Source: Helichrysum umbraculigerum (taxonomy: Eukaryota > Streptophyta > Magnoliopsida > Asterales > Asteraceae). Taken from it: a stretch of 64,000 bases of DNA. Positions 12,980 through 25,235 of this stretch are shown here, piece after piece (position 1 is the first letter of the stretch; each line of letters begins with the position of its first letter). A program made the position numbers and the translations under genes. Location: NCBI GenBank assembly GCA_949592205.1, contig CATIUR010000003.1, positions 140,345,259 to 140,409,258 of the forward strand, in the 5' to 3' direction. The notes under the pieces were generated by a model. The model searched no databases. It saw nothing but the letters and a program-made list of their open reading frames with translations, and had not been told where the DNA came from.

Positions 12980-13904
12980 TCTTTTCTTAATTAGTCTCTC
13001 TTTCTGTGTGTGTAAGAGAAAGAGAGAGATTCAAGAAGAACAAATGCGATATGCAAATAGGGGAAGAAGAATAGGGTTCCTCTTTTAAAGATGGGAAACC
13101 CTTTTTTGTGACTATATTAATATTATTCATTGATTTGTAGTATAAAATAGCCTCAACTAGAAGCTAACTTTATTTTTTTGTCTATAATATTTACTTTAAT
13201 TAATAAATTAATTAACTAGCTACAAGCTCTATTACTATTACATGGGTGTTACTTGGCCGGTTTTAACCACAACCGAAAAAAGAGAGGGAAAAAAGAATAA
13301 ATAAAAGAATAAAAAGTAAGAATCTTTATTAATTTCTGTGTATTTATATTATATTCATAAATTCAAGTAGTGTAAATTTACATAGGATCCGATAAACTAA
13401 CATCATATCATAATAGAATTTCGTTTTCACTTGAAGTCGTGATTTTATTTTTATGTTAACCTTAAAATTTTAAGCTCAGTAGAATTAATTATAAAGTATG
13501 ACCGTTCCTTTTTAACATAATCTATTCGAGAAATGATAAATTTACACACAATTTTTACAAAATTATATCCACAAACTTAGGTGGACCAATGAAATAAGGA
13601 GAGAGAAACATGAGAGAGAATATTAGAATTGTTTTGATTGGTCCACATCACTTGGCACATCATTTTGTACAACTTTCTTTGTAAAAATTTAGTGAACGTA
13701 GCATTTCTTAATTTATTCATGGTAACCGTAAGTTATAATTATGGTATTAAATTAAACATGACAAGCTTAACTATAACTCTAAGGACCATCGTTAGCATTT
13801 TCCTTAAAATAAAGATATATAGCTAAGGATTGTTTTGCTCATATAATTATATAAATACAATTGATAATAAATTTCTAAAGTCATACGAAGTATATGAGAA
13901 TATG

Positions 13905-13918
<14 letters not shown>
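12980..13918 (-). promoter_or_regulatory. Probable 5' leader and promoter of the APL-type gene
   Basis: Directly upstream of the start codon is a CT/CA-rich (sense-strand) leader at about 12980-13040, typical of plant 5' UTRs. AT-rich sequence with a TATTAATA-like box near 13115 follows. No coding potential was found. The transcription start is not determined. Confidence 0.4.

Positions 13919-13959
<41 letters not shown>
13919..13959. repeat. (TA)n microsatellite, left copy
   Basis: An unbroken AT dinucleotide run preceded by a short poly(A). It borders the left end of the element at 13960-14226. Confidence 0.95.
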
Positions 13960-13963
<4 letters not shown>

Positions 13964-14225
13964 TTGGTTTAATGGAGAAGAAAATTTAGGTGAAGATTAG
14001 AGAGAAGCAATATGATTTAATATTTTTATTATTATGATTCAATTTTTTATTATCTATAACTTTTGAATCATTGAAGCAAAAGATTAAATCTTATTAATAA
14101 ATATTGAACCAAAACACTAAAATATAGATTTATAATAATAAAATTTTGAATCATAGTAACAAAAATACTGAATCATATTGCTTCTCCTTCTTCTCTACCT
14201 AAATTTCTTTCTTTTTTGATCATGT

Positions 14226-14226
<1 letters not shown>
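13960..14226. mobile_element. MITE lying between (TA)n tracts (Micron-like)
   Basis: The arms at 13962-14030 and 14161-14222 are imperfect inverted repeats (AATTTAGGTGAAG...AGAAGCAATATGATT against its complement). The AT-rich centre has no ORF. (TA)n tracts lie on both sides. In rice, Micron MITEs are known to insert into (TA)n microsatellites, and the arrangement here matches that behaviour. Sequence kinship to Micron was not tested. Confidence 0.65.

Positions 14227-14278
<52 letters not shown>
14227..14278. repeat. (TA)n microsatellite, middle copy
   Basis: Pure TA repeat that serves as the border of two different inverted-repeat elements. Confidence 0.95.
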
Positions 14279-14283
<5 letters not shown>

Positions 14284-14843
14284 AAGATCAAGAGGAAAGT
14301 GCTTTTTTTAGGGGAAGAGGGAAGCTTTAGTATTCATCAAGAAACATATTACAATTATCAATCAAAACGTCAACAATAAATTATTTTTACCGGTAAATAG
14401 TAATCAAAATCGATGCTATAAATAATATTTTAACGATATAATTTCATTTTTAAGTCATAACATTAGTTGATGAATATTTATTTAATAAATTGTTAATATC
14501 ACTGTGATGAATATTAATTAATATGTATCACGATGCATATTAAAATTTCACATTATTTGAGAAATATTTTCATTGTTAATATTCATCACAATGCATATTA
14601 ACTAATATTCACCGCGATGAATATTAACAAATTTGAATCTAATATTCATAAATCGATGTTATAATTTGCAAAAAGAATTTATCAAGAAAGCTTAACATTC
14701 ATAGCATCGATTATGATTAACATTTACTAAATTTCAATTTGCTTTTTTCGAGATTTGTATGGGTGAAGGTAATATACTTCTTGATGAATACTAACGCTTC
14801 CCCCCTTTCCCCAAAAAATGCACTTCCCTCTGGATCCTTCCAT
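14279..14843. mobile_element. Second MITE inserted in the (TA)n tract
   Basis: Inverted repeats of ~70 bp: the left begins with AAAGATCAAGAGGAAAGTGC and continues to TTAGTATTCATCAAGAA; the right is its near complement, ending GGATCCTTCCAT. The interior has secondary inverted copies of a GATGAATATTAA motif. (TA)n flanks both sides (14227-14278 and 14845-14869). It has no ORF and differs in sequence from the element at 13960. Confidence 0.7.
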
Positions 14844-14869
14844 TATATATATATATATATATATATATA

Positions 14870-15195
14870 TCATCATTCTTTCTTATATAAAAAGCACATA
14901 AGTGCTTAGATTTTTGACACCTCACACCTTCTTTATTTGACAAGTGTCTAATATTTTTTATATAATATATATATATAACTTCAAAAAATTGTATCCTTTT
15001 AAAAAATAATAATTTTTAATGTTATTTTAGACAAAAAGAATTTAATTTAACTTTTTATTTTAATTCATTTTTGCAAAAACTTAACCTCTTCTAAAAGTTG
15101 TTATGTGTAATTAACAAATAAAAGTGAATTTTAATCCATTACATAGCTTAATACTTGCTCATTCATATTTACAAGGAAGGAATAAAATTATTACT

Positions 15196-15240
<45 letters not shown>

Positions 15241-16097
15241 CTTTAATTATCATTTCATTTTTTTTATATAAAAGACAAAATCGGTAATCGATTACCTAAC
15301 TAGCTTAAGTCTTGCTTTTTATATAAGAGAAAAAAAAAAACAAGAAAAAAAAGAAGCACTTTGTTACTAGATAAATAATCAATGCATGAAAACTCTTTTT
15401 ATTTTACAAATTTTCTTCATGCTTCTTACTCCGTGTATAAAAATAATCCACTATACTTTCTTCATATGCATAGATGATATTATACCATTAATTATGTTTG
15501 TGTTTTCTTTAGAGATCTTCGATTTCAACAATTGTTAGATCATCTAAAATTACATAATTTAGCATTAAAAATAACTTATTCATTAGTTACACATTATCAT
15601 GTGATATTTTTATGTGTTACTTGATTCTTCTAAGTTTTTTTTTTTTTTTTTTTAAATTTGTCTTTCCATATTATAGTATTGAAACATGATTTCTACATAC
15701 ATATCTGACTATGTAAGTCAAAAAGAATATTTTATCTTCTTTAATTGTGGGAGATTCATAATCGATGAATGTATTATGCAGGCATAATTAATACCTAAGT
15801 TGATCATTTGAAATCATATATTGTTAAAAATGATATTTCATTGTTATCATTTGATTTTTACGAATTCTAGATTTTTCATTGGGTCTTACAACTACTTTTC
15901 ATATGCATAATCTATAATATGCACATTAGACGATGCACTAATTGAAGGTTGGTGTCTGGTAATAGTTGAGGATAAAAAATAAAAGTTATTTTTTCAATTC
16001 AAATCGATGATCAACCTTAAATATAATATACATCACAAAAATTTGCATTAACTTTTCTGTACTGGGCCGTGCATCGCACGGCCTGTAGCCGTACTAG
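14870..16097 (+). mobile_element. Non-autonomous Helitron
   Basis: It starts TC directly after an A (14869|14870; an alternative start lies 3 nt later) and ends CTAG directly before a T (16094-16097 | 16098), the A|T target rule of Helitrons. A perfect hairpin, GGCCGTGC-ATC-GCACGGCC (16065-16083), stands 10 nt before CTAG, as the family's 3' end requires. No Rep/helicase coding is present. A 39-base poly(A) run (15200-15238) and a long T run (about 15637-15653) lie inside. Confidence 0.75.
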
Positions 16098-16219
16098 TAT
16101 ATATATATATTGTTTTAGTTTATTTCTTGAGTAACAAAATAAAAGCATCAAAATTCCTAATTTTCTATCTATGAATTGTGAATTTATAATACTAAATTTG
16201 AACAACTAGATGCGAAATT

Positions 16220-16256
<37 letters not shown>

Positions 16257-16523
16257 TTGGAGAGATGATACATCGTTAATTCTAGTTGCATAACGTAGGT
16301 ACATTGGATCACGTGCAATACATGGAAATATGGATATAAACTGTACGAAATGGATAATGAGAAATCCAACATAATACTCATCTCGTACATTTTGGGATTC
16401 AAATGAATATATATACTCTTAATCTGTTCAGGGTATATATAGATATATAATAGTCATTAATCTTCTTTTAACTCGAGTCTTATTAATCAATCCGAAGCTT
16501 GTGTGTTTGTAGATGATATTTAT
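16098..16523. other. Spacer with (AT)n microsatellite at about 16222-16252
   Basis: No gene is seen. It contains an AT dinucleotide run and the left target duplication (16516-16523) of the next element. Confidence 0.6.
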
Positions 16524-16908
16524 TAGAGGTGGCAATTTTAGACCCGTTGGTTAATTTTGGGTCAATTTGGTTAATTTTTAGGAGTTGATGGGTTTGTTGA
16601 GTCTCCTCCCCATTTTTTGGATGAGTCTAAATGAGTTTTTCAATATAACCTCTAATTGTGTAAAAACTAACCAACGGGTTTAGACGGGTCTAGCGGGTAA
16701 AAAAATTTTTTCCACCTTATTTCATTTTTTTCATTTTTCACTCAAATAAAAAAAAAAAGTTTGGTGAACCCGATCCGACCCGAGACCCATATGACCCGGA
16801 CCCGTTTAAACCCATCCTTCTAAATGACCCATCTAGACCCGGACCCATTTAGACCCAAACCCATCTAGACCCGCGACCCGACCCGACCCATTCATTTTGC
16901 CACCTCTA
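16524..16908. mobile_element. hAT-type MITE
   Basis: The termini TAGAGGTGGCAA... and ...TTTTGCCACCTCTA are inverted repeats. The flanks ATATTTAT (16516-16523) and ATATTCAT (16909-16916) form an 8-bp target duplication with one mismatch, the hAT hallmark. The interior is rich in GACCCG/GGGTCT words that form subterminal inverted repeats. It has no ORF. Confidence 0.8.
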
Positions 16909-17039
16909 ATATTCATATTTGAAGTTCCATACGTATCATTTTCTTTGAAATATTATGTTGAGAACGTACGAATGGAATATGGGAAGTGATTCTTATATGG
17001 AACATTTTACTTCTTATAAGAAAATGTAAGGTTTCCTGT

Positions 17040-17700
17040 AGGAAAGAAACTACTACAGAAACAGGCAACAGCAACGGAAATTTGCGACAAAAATAAAACC
17101 GTAGCAAATTTATTACATCTGCGACGCATTTGCCACCGCTTTGTGACTATATGTTGGAAGATAAAAAGTCAAACATTTGACTAACTTTTGACACGGATTA
17201 GTGACAAATTTGCGACGGCATATAAAAAGTAAAATGTTTGACCAAATATTGCGACAGATTAGTGTCAAAATTGCGACAACAAATCAGAATTCAGATAGTT
17301 GACTAAATTTTCAAAACTTTGACCAAATTTTGAGACAGATTAGTGTCAAAGTTGCGATAGCTTATCAGAATTCAATTACTTGACTTATTTTTCAAATCTT
17401 TGACTAAGTTTTACGACATATTTGTGTCAAGTTTGCAACGGTTGAACAATATAAGTAATAACTTAAAAAAATTAAATCTACAATAATAATAGTCGTAGCA
17501 GATCGGTCGCAAAATTGAACTAAAATAATAATAATAATAAAGGAACTCGTCGCAAATCGGTTGCAAAATTTGATCTTTATTAATTAAATAAAATAAATAA
17601 TGAGGCTGTAGCAAAACCGTCAAAAAATATCTATAATTGCTACGGATTTGCTACAGAACTTTTCACCGTTTTGCGTTTGCGTGATTATACAAGCACAATG
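17040..17700. repeat. Degenerate tandem array with TTGCGAC words, decayed DNA-transposon sequence
   Basis: About four diverged units of 60-80 bp carry words such as TTTGACTAAATTTT, GACAGATTAGTGTCAAA and TTGCGAC. The left edge includes CTACTACAGAAACAGGCAAC, which resembles a CACTA end, but no matching right terminus was found. It is best read as a truncated subterminal region of a CACTA-like element. Confidence 0.4.
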
Positions 17701-19656
17701 AGATACATATAAAGTACATTATTTCTTGTAATAAGTAAAAAGTTATTTATAAAAATGACCTCTCATTAAATATATTATGGATATAACCCTATAACATAAA
17801 AGAGGGACATATATATGCATTTGGAGAATAATATGAAGTACGTACTATGTATGTATGATTTCATCCCTTTTGGATTGCTTAATTTATTACGTAACTGTTT
17901 ATGGGCACAAGTGAGTATATAGTTTTTATGGCATATTCACACGTCTTTCAAGACACATGAAATGTAGGAATCCCACGTGAGTTAATTAGTGTAACTTAAC
18001 TAAATGTAATTGAGAACATCACATCACATATTATGTTCTTTAGAATGTTTGCAAATAATAATTTTACGTCTGTTTCAATCAAAGTGACCGATTTAACTAT
18101 GTACACGTTTTTAAATATTTTTATCAATTACACATTTCACCAATCAAAATTTTCGGCCCACGAAATTTTATTTTGATTGATTGTTAAATGAAAGTGGATA
18201 CTATTTAGGACAATCCAAAATAGCAACAAATACATTTAAAATGGGATGGAGGGAGTTAGGAGTATATATATTTCATTTTTTGAGTGAGTGCATGGAGCTA
18301 TATATTTAGCTAATGATATATTTGCAAATAAGGTGAGGATTTAAAGCGCCATTTTTCTTAAATTTTGTAAACGAGCACTAACTCCAATGTGATTCAACAC
18401 CCAAAACAAAAACTAAAAGATGAAAAGAAGATAAGGATTGAGGAAGAAGAAGAAGTAGAAGAAGGATATATTTGATTGTAGATGGAAAATAGTGGAAACG
18501 AAGTTTGTTGTATATGAAAAAGGAAAGTAGTAAAGAACAAGTTATTATGGAAGTTAGTAACTTTAAGGATAGAGTGGCTCCTAACTTTGAGAATGAAAAC
18601 ATCATGAGATAGAATGCATATTTTTAAAGTATGACAGGGGGACCTCTTTAATTTCTACTAAAATTAATTTCTTCAATTCTTGGAGGGTGTAGACATCGAG
18701 GTATTCTTCTTCATTTCCTTTCTTTAATTTCTTCCTTTTAATTCTTTTCTTTCTAGTTATATAAACTTTTGTAGAATACAAGATTGTCCACCTGCCATGC
18801 ATGCATGCATGTGCTTTCCCCTATATATGTCTACTTCATTTCATTAATCGTATAGTTGTGTGACATTAAAGTACTATTTGGTCATGACTTAGCTAGTTAG
18901 AATGGATCTTGATCTAATCCAAAGTAATATCCATAACTAAAGTTTCCATGCATATGTATCTTGAAAAGTAAAACGTTTCGTATATCTAAAATATAGATAT
19001 ACGTTTGTGTTCTTGTTGTCCTTCACATTAGTCAAATAAGATCATATATTATCAACTGAGCTACATAATCGCTTGTTTTCTTGTTGTCGTTTAATTTGTT
19101 TATTTGATTTCACAACTTTTTTGGCTAATGATTACCATTCTGAAGATTGGATTTGATTTTGTGAATACGTATGCATGGTCATATGGGCCAACCTTTAATT
19201 GAGCTCATGCAATCTATGAAGAAAGCATGCATGGCAATGATGACATGCAACAAAAAGAAGATAGATAGATAGATAGATATAGATATATAAACTGATGTAT
19301 GTATCTATTTATACATACACATACTAATAATTAATTACCATATATTGTATAATAATAGGTATGTACCCTAAGTAGCTAAGTAAGGTAAAAATATCTAAAG
19401 CATCTAAATAATAAAAGAAAGATGGGAATGGATGCTTCAAAACCCATCGGAATAAATGCTTTCTTCTTTCACAATCAAAAGAAGATTCGCATTCTTCTAT
19501 TTCTTCCTTTCTTTTAATTCATTGTATTCTTATTATTATTATTTCTTACCTTTTGTCTTTTGATCTTTTTCTACATTCAAACCAACATGCTATCCTATTT
19601 CATACCGAAGCTAGCTTATTTACTGCCCACTTTTCAAATCATAATAACAACTAGCA
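17701..19656. other. Intergenic region, no gene seen
   Basis: Only short ORFs without family features. A decayed Stowaway-like right end (GGGATGGAGGGAG) occurs near 18241-18254. A (GATA)n microsatellite lies at about 19258-19290. Confidence 0.5.
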
Positions 19657-19665
19657 TGATACATA

Positions 19666-20227
19666 GAGATAAGTATTTGTAAATGTATTCAATTTTACTC
19701 GAAAATTTATAGTGTGTATCTAACTTAGAACGTTTTTATTGTGTGTATCAAACTTTTAATAATCTCTATTGTATATATTAGATTGTACTTTTCATGACGT
19801 GTCATAGATATATAAAATGTCACGTTTCATCCATATTACTTGACACACCATCAAAAGGCACATCCGATACATACAATAGGGATTATTGAAAGTACTCCCT
19901 CCGTCCCAGTTTTATTGTCCACTTTTAACTTTTGGAGTCTTTCTTTTACAACTTTGACCTTGAATATTTTTGTTTGTGTTATATAATACTTGATGAAATT
20001 ATACCAATGAAAATACATTCAAAACCCAATCCATTCATATATTTTACATAAAATATTATATAATACAAACAAAAATATTGAAGGTCAAAGTTGAAAAGGA
20101 AATACTCCAAAAGTCAAAAGTGGACAATAAAACTGAGACGGAAGGAGTATATAATAAGAACATTCTAAGTTAGATACATATTATAGATATTTGAATAAAG
20201 TTATATGCATTTACAAATACTAATCCC
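19666..20227. mobile_element. Long-inverted-repeat MITE, Mutator-like, split by a Stowaway
   Basis: The ends GAGATAAGTATTTGTAAATG and its near complement (to 20227) are inverted arms that share ATCTAACTTAGAA words. The flanks TGATACATA (19657-19665) and TAATACATA (20228-20236) form a 9-bp duplication with one mismatch. The end motif resembles the elements at 9412 and 20292, suggesting one family. The Stowaway at 19895 lies within it. Confidence 0.7.
19895..20147. mobile_element. Stowaway MITE (Tc1/mariner type)
   Basis: Termini CTCCCTCCGTCCCAGTTTTA and the near complement ending GGAAGGAG, bounded on both sides by TA (19893-19894, 20148-20149). It is 253 bp long with near-complete internal self-complementarity and no ORF. 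It interrupts an older MITE. Confidence 0.9.
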
Positions 20228-20291
20228 TAATACATAATAACAACTAATGTAAAATCAGCACTATGTAGCATAGTTTACTACTTTTATTATA

Positions 20292-20584
20292 GGGTTAAGT
20301 ATCTATAAATGTATATAACTATGCGTTGACTTCTTTAGTGTGTACGTAACTAAATTTACCTCCATTGTATGTACGAAACTATTTATTGTCATACATTGTA
20401 TGAATTTTGATGACTTGTCAACCGGTAAAGATGCCACTTGTCACCTTATATTTGATAACACGTCACCAAAATACATACAATGTACGACAATAAATAGTTT
20501 CATACATACAATGGAGGTCAATTTAGTTACGTACACACTAAAGAAGTCAACGCATAGTTATATACATTTATAAACACTTAACCC
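20292..20584. mobile_element. MITE with ~115-bp near-perfect arms and perfect 9-bp target duplication
   Basis: The ends GGGTTAAGTA.../...CTTAACCC extend into arms that match almost perfectly for over 100 bp (including TATAACTATGCGTTGACTTC and its complement). A spacer of about 60 bp lies between them. TTTATTATA repeats exactly at 20283-20291 and 20585-20593, as for Mutator-like elements. A transcript would fold into a long hairpin able to feed small-RNA processing. Confidence 0.85.
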
Positions 20585-20593
20585 TTTATTATA

Positions 20594-22559
20594 AACACTG
20601 ATTCAACAGTAGTATTCGTTTATTATTTTTGTTATTCACTGTCGGATTACCTGTGATTATGAGTTAATAGTAGTGTTTGGTCGTTTGTAGAGTTCGAGAT
20701 TTGAGAGACAGTTTAAAGTGAATTATATGTGAAAATGATAGGGTTATGTTGTAAAATGGAATTAGATAACTAAACACGGAAATGTAAGTATTAATTATAA
20801 GATTTTCTAAAAATAAGATGCAAGATACTTTATATAATGGTATAGATATATAAAGAAATCATAATCAAGGAAAACAATATAATTCTCAAAAAAGAAATAT
20901 AAATAGTAGGTATTAGTAATTTTAATTAGACTGTGATAAGAAGTGCAGTAAGAGACTAAGAGCAATAGTTAAGGTTATTAAACATAGAATTTAATAAACA
21001 CAAATGTTCCATATCAATCACTAATTTATACTATTTATAAATATAAGATGAGTTTATGATTACTTATTAACAACGAAGTTAGGTCAAATACGATGCTTAC
21101 TAAATACATGCTTATAAATTATTGATGGAAGATTTATTCATTACCCTTAGGATACCTTTTTATCAAAATTCTGAATAATGATATTTGAGCAAGAACTATC
21201 CGTGACAGTATATACATATTCTTAGAAGAAAATACATATAACTTAAGTAACTTAATTATTAACACCCGTAGTTAATTATTTAATCCGCTGAAAACTACTA
21301 TTTTGTGGAAATGTATTTGCTTATAAAAAGATGATGCAGTTGCAAATATTAATGCCAACGATTATGAAAGTCATCTTATATACCTTGGTCTTGTCGGATA
21401 AAAAGTTTGAAACTCAAATGTAAGAGAAAAAAGATTATGAAAACCAACACTGATTTCGATACGAGAACTTTATATACTCGGATAATTACGTTGTGCCCTT
21501 GATACGTTCATCGTATGTCTCAAAATAATCCATTTCCAAAAGTAATATATCAACCTACCATTTTACCCGCAACATATTTTTTTTCAAAACTGATATATGA
21601 AATTAAAGTCTGTGAAATCAAACAATGTAATTTTCAAACAGCGTGAAAATTGACTCTGCCCACTTATTACGAGAATTAGTTAGTATCATTGATAAAAACT
21701 AGTAGTGATATGGGTCGAAAAATAATATAATATCTAATCTAATATTATTAATTAATTAATAATATAATAATTATACTCTACAAGGGAATTGAATATGTTA
21801 GTAGATCTACTCGGTATTCAACAACACAAAAGCATGTGCATCAAAAAGAAAGAAATAATAAAGCTAAGGTTTAACTTTTAGCTCATTAATAATATTAGCA
21901 TTAGCATTAGCATTAGCATTATTTAATAGTATCTTTCTTTGTGTTATAATAATAATTATGAAATCAAACGAGTTGCATGGTTCTTTAAGTTTAGATTGCT
22001 TGCTTGAGTTTGAAGCATCTTTGTATGCTTTTGGAATTTATTCTCATCTTCTCCATGAATATATTCTCATTCGATGCCCAACTAGCTTAGCTTTTTTTGG
22101 TCACGTACCACTTAATTATATATATAAAAATGGACAGTTGAGATTTACAGACCTTTTCAACTCCAAACTAATCAAGCGCGCCATCATAATCACACTCGTA
22201 CCTTACATACAAGTCATCACATTTAGTGCGTGTTAATTAGGATGAGCTTATTTTGATTACTTATTTACTTGTTTTAATATCTAATAAGCTTACGTTAATT
22301 TAAGTGTTTAAGACCATCATGACGTCATATATTGCAATATGCCCATATGTGCACGAGTAAAATGCAATCGATCGACATGTTATGTTAGTATGTTAAGTAA
22401 CAACTAACGTTATAGCATATTTTGTTGTCTTGAAGTAGCTAGACCATGGGCCTAACTCATCTTCCCAAAAATCATAAGTAAGTCCAAAGGAAATATGTTA
22501 GCCCAGTTGGCCCAAACACTAAATAAATATATTCTAAGCCCAATAATAAATCTGAAAAA
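20594..22559. other. Intergenic region, no gene seen
   Basis: AT-rich sequence with short ORFs lacking family features. The only repeat noted is (TTAGCA)n at about 21894-21922. Confidence 0.5.
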
Positions 22560-23908
22560 ACAAAAATACAAATATGCCATGTATATACATCCTTAATTTT
22601 AGATTCCAATTGTTTATACATGCCTAATATTATAGCATAAAAATATAAAATTGGCCACAAAAAATAGTAATTAATACTTTACTCATAAAGCTAAAGTTTT
22701 ATGTGGAAAAAAAATTAATAGTTCTAAATTTATCGTACATAGATACTCCGTACATCATTTGGCAGCCTCATTGTATATACATGCCTAATTTAGCATTGCA
22801 ATATAAAACTTGACACAAAATTTAAAAATATAACATGAGATATCATTTGTGTTGTCAACGGCACATATAGCACCATTCATATATGCTATTGACCAATTAT
22901 ATTTTAAATAAACTATTATATTTTACATATTTTATCCCTCAAGTTTTCATATGGTTATACATTTAATCCCTATTTTTTAGCAACTGCACATGTAGTTAAC
23001 AACATCTTTTATTTTCTCATACAACATTACGCAAAAAACTCATTTTTTACGCGTAATGAAAAAAAAAGTTCAAAAATTCCAAAATTATCAAATATACATA
23101 AACAATTTGGCATCCGAATTGTATATACATGCCTAAGGGTGTGTTTGAAAACATTGGAATGGAGGATCGAGATCACTTTAAAAGTTAGTTTCAAGAGCTT
23201 ATATTTTAAAGGATTATTTTCCTACGAATCTCTTCTTTTTGTGTATGCCAAACATGGATTGTAGATGGAGATTTTTGAAATAGAATCTTGTAACACCCCA
23301 AATAACTTAATTTAATATTTTATTAGTTGTGTTATTTAAAGTGTATTTATATTTATATTTGGTGTTAAATGAGATTAATTAATTGGATTAAAAATGTCAA
23401 AGAGAAACAAATATGTAGCTAGAATATGAGTATAAAAATTGTGAGAGATTAAATTGAAAACTAAAATGTGCTAGGAGGGATTGGAATGTTAATTTGAAAA
23501 GAATGGGGACTAAAGGTGAATTTGGGTATAATATACCCTCCCATTTTGTAAAACTCTGGAATAAACCAAAGTTGTATTTGTGTGTGTGCGTGAAAAAGAG
23601 AAACGAGAGGGAGGAGAGGGAACAAGGAGAAGATCACCAAATTGAGCAAGGAATTATGTGTATTTAACTTAAAACCTTCATTTTCATCATCCTTGAGGTA
23701 AGTAACATCATATTTAACCTTTAATTTGAGTTATTTGAAGATTTTGGTGATGAACCCTAATTAAGAATTTGAGGAAAAATGTGGGTTTTGGGTGTGGGAA
23801 TGTTAGATGATGACTATTGTGTATAAATGAGCAGGTGTAAGTATAAAATGATGAATTTTTATAATGTTCTTGAGTTTTGATGATTCTTGGTCAATTAGAG
23901 AATTTTGT

Positions 23909-24073
23909 CAATGAGGAATTGGGCACTAGCTTGATGATTAAAAGAGGTTGATTAATGAGTATAGCCAAGTAGTGCAAATGAGGAATTGTGCACTAGCTTG
24001 ATGATTTATAAAGGTTGATTAATGTGTGATATAGCCAAGTAGTGCCAATGAGAAATTGTGCACTAGCTTGATG
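23909..24073. repeat. Three ~65-bp repeats with inverted ends inside the putative intron of LTR A
   Basis: The unit CAATGAGGAATTG..GCACTAGCTTGATGA..GCCAAGTAGTG occurs twice in full and once in part. Within each full unit GCACTA and TAGTGC can pair. It lies between the donor and acceptor candidates of LTR A. Confidence 0.8.
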
Positions 24074-25084
24074 ACATTCTGGTTGAAGTGAATATTAATG
24101 AGTTGTTGTTATCATCATTGTTATCATCATTGTTACCGAGTTGCTGTATTTATATAGTTGAAAATTGCTATTATTGAGTGATTGATGATATAATGATTAT
24201 GAGTTATCGTTGATTAGAGTTAATAATGAGATGAGGATGATATGATATGGCTTATATGAGTTAATGTTGAGACTAATGTTATTATTAAGTTGTTATTGAT
24301 AATTGCCATTGTTGATATTGTTGTTATTATTGAGTTGTAGTGGTTAATTTATTATTTTTATTAAGTAGTTGCACTCCTTTGAGTAGGAGTGAGATTGAGT
24401 TGTAATTTAAGAATCTTATTTGTGTGTATTTGTTGATCATTGAGTATGATCATTACTTTGATTGTTGTTGTTGTTGTTTATTTACCATTACTTACTAAGC
24501 AAATGTGTTTACCCTTCTATAATTGTTGTTGTTGTTGATAGGTAATCCGAGTGGGTCGAGGTACAATTTGGGTTAAGAGCCAAGGGTCGACGGTGTATCC
24601 CTTTTGTTAAAATAATGCTCTCGATACATAGCGGAAGCCCCATATTGAGTTGTTATTGATCATTTGAGTATGGTTGTGTTTTGGTTATGAAAATCTTGAT
24701 CCAATGCATTACTTGTTGATAAATTGTGTTTTGGTGTAAATGGGTCAAGTGCAAGTTGTGAAATATGATGAAATTAGTAGTAGTAAAAGATTGTTGTGGT
24801 CAAGTTTAAATCATGGAAAATATACACTTTGATGTGTCATTATAAATGCTTTATGCTAATGTGAATTGTTTTGGAATATTTGAAAGTTGTTGAATGTAGA
24901 TTTGAAATTGTGTAAATGAGATCAAGTTGAGTAGTCAAGTGTCGAGATTTTTGTTGAATTTGAGAGTTTGAAAGTGGCTAAAACTGTTGTTGAAATGTGT
25001 CATTTTGATTGTATACATAGTGGTGATTGATTGTGGTCAAAATTGGAGTTAAAAACTGAGTTTACTTTGATTTTGAAAAATCAG

Positions 25085-25235
25085 CACAGAGTACGAGATC
25101 GTGTACCCTTACCAGGATCGCGTACCTTGTGATAAATTTGATCAGAAATTTATAGCGTTGAGTACGCGATCGCGTACCCTTACCAGGATCGCGTACCCTT
25201 CTTTACCAGGATCGTGTACCTTTACCGGGATCGCA
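25085..25235. repeat. CpG-rich palindromic cluster in LTR A
   Basis: The word AGGATCGCGTACC or its variants recur five to six times. The perfect 16-bp palindrome GTACGCGATCGCGTAC sits at 25162-25177. The cluster is sharply more CpG-rich than the rest of the LTR. Confidence 0.8.

Noticed and set aside
18060..18262. Stowaway MITE suggested by GGGATGGAGGGAG
   Set aside because: The left end does not show the complementary CTCCCTCC terminus, so only a decayed right end is supportable.
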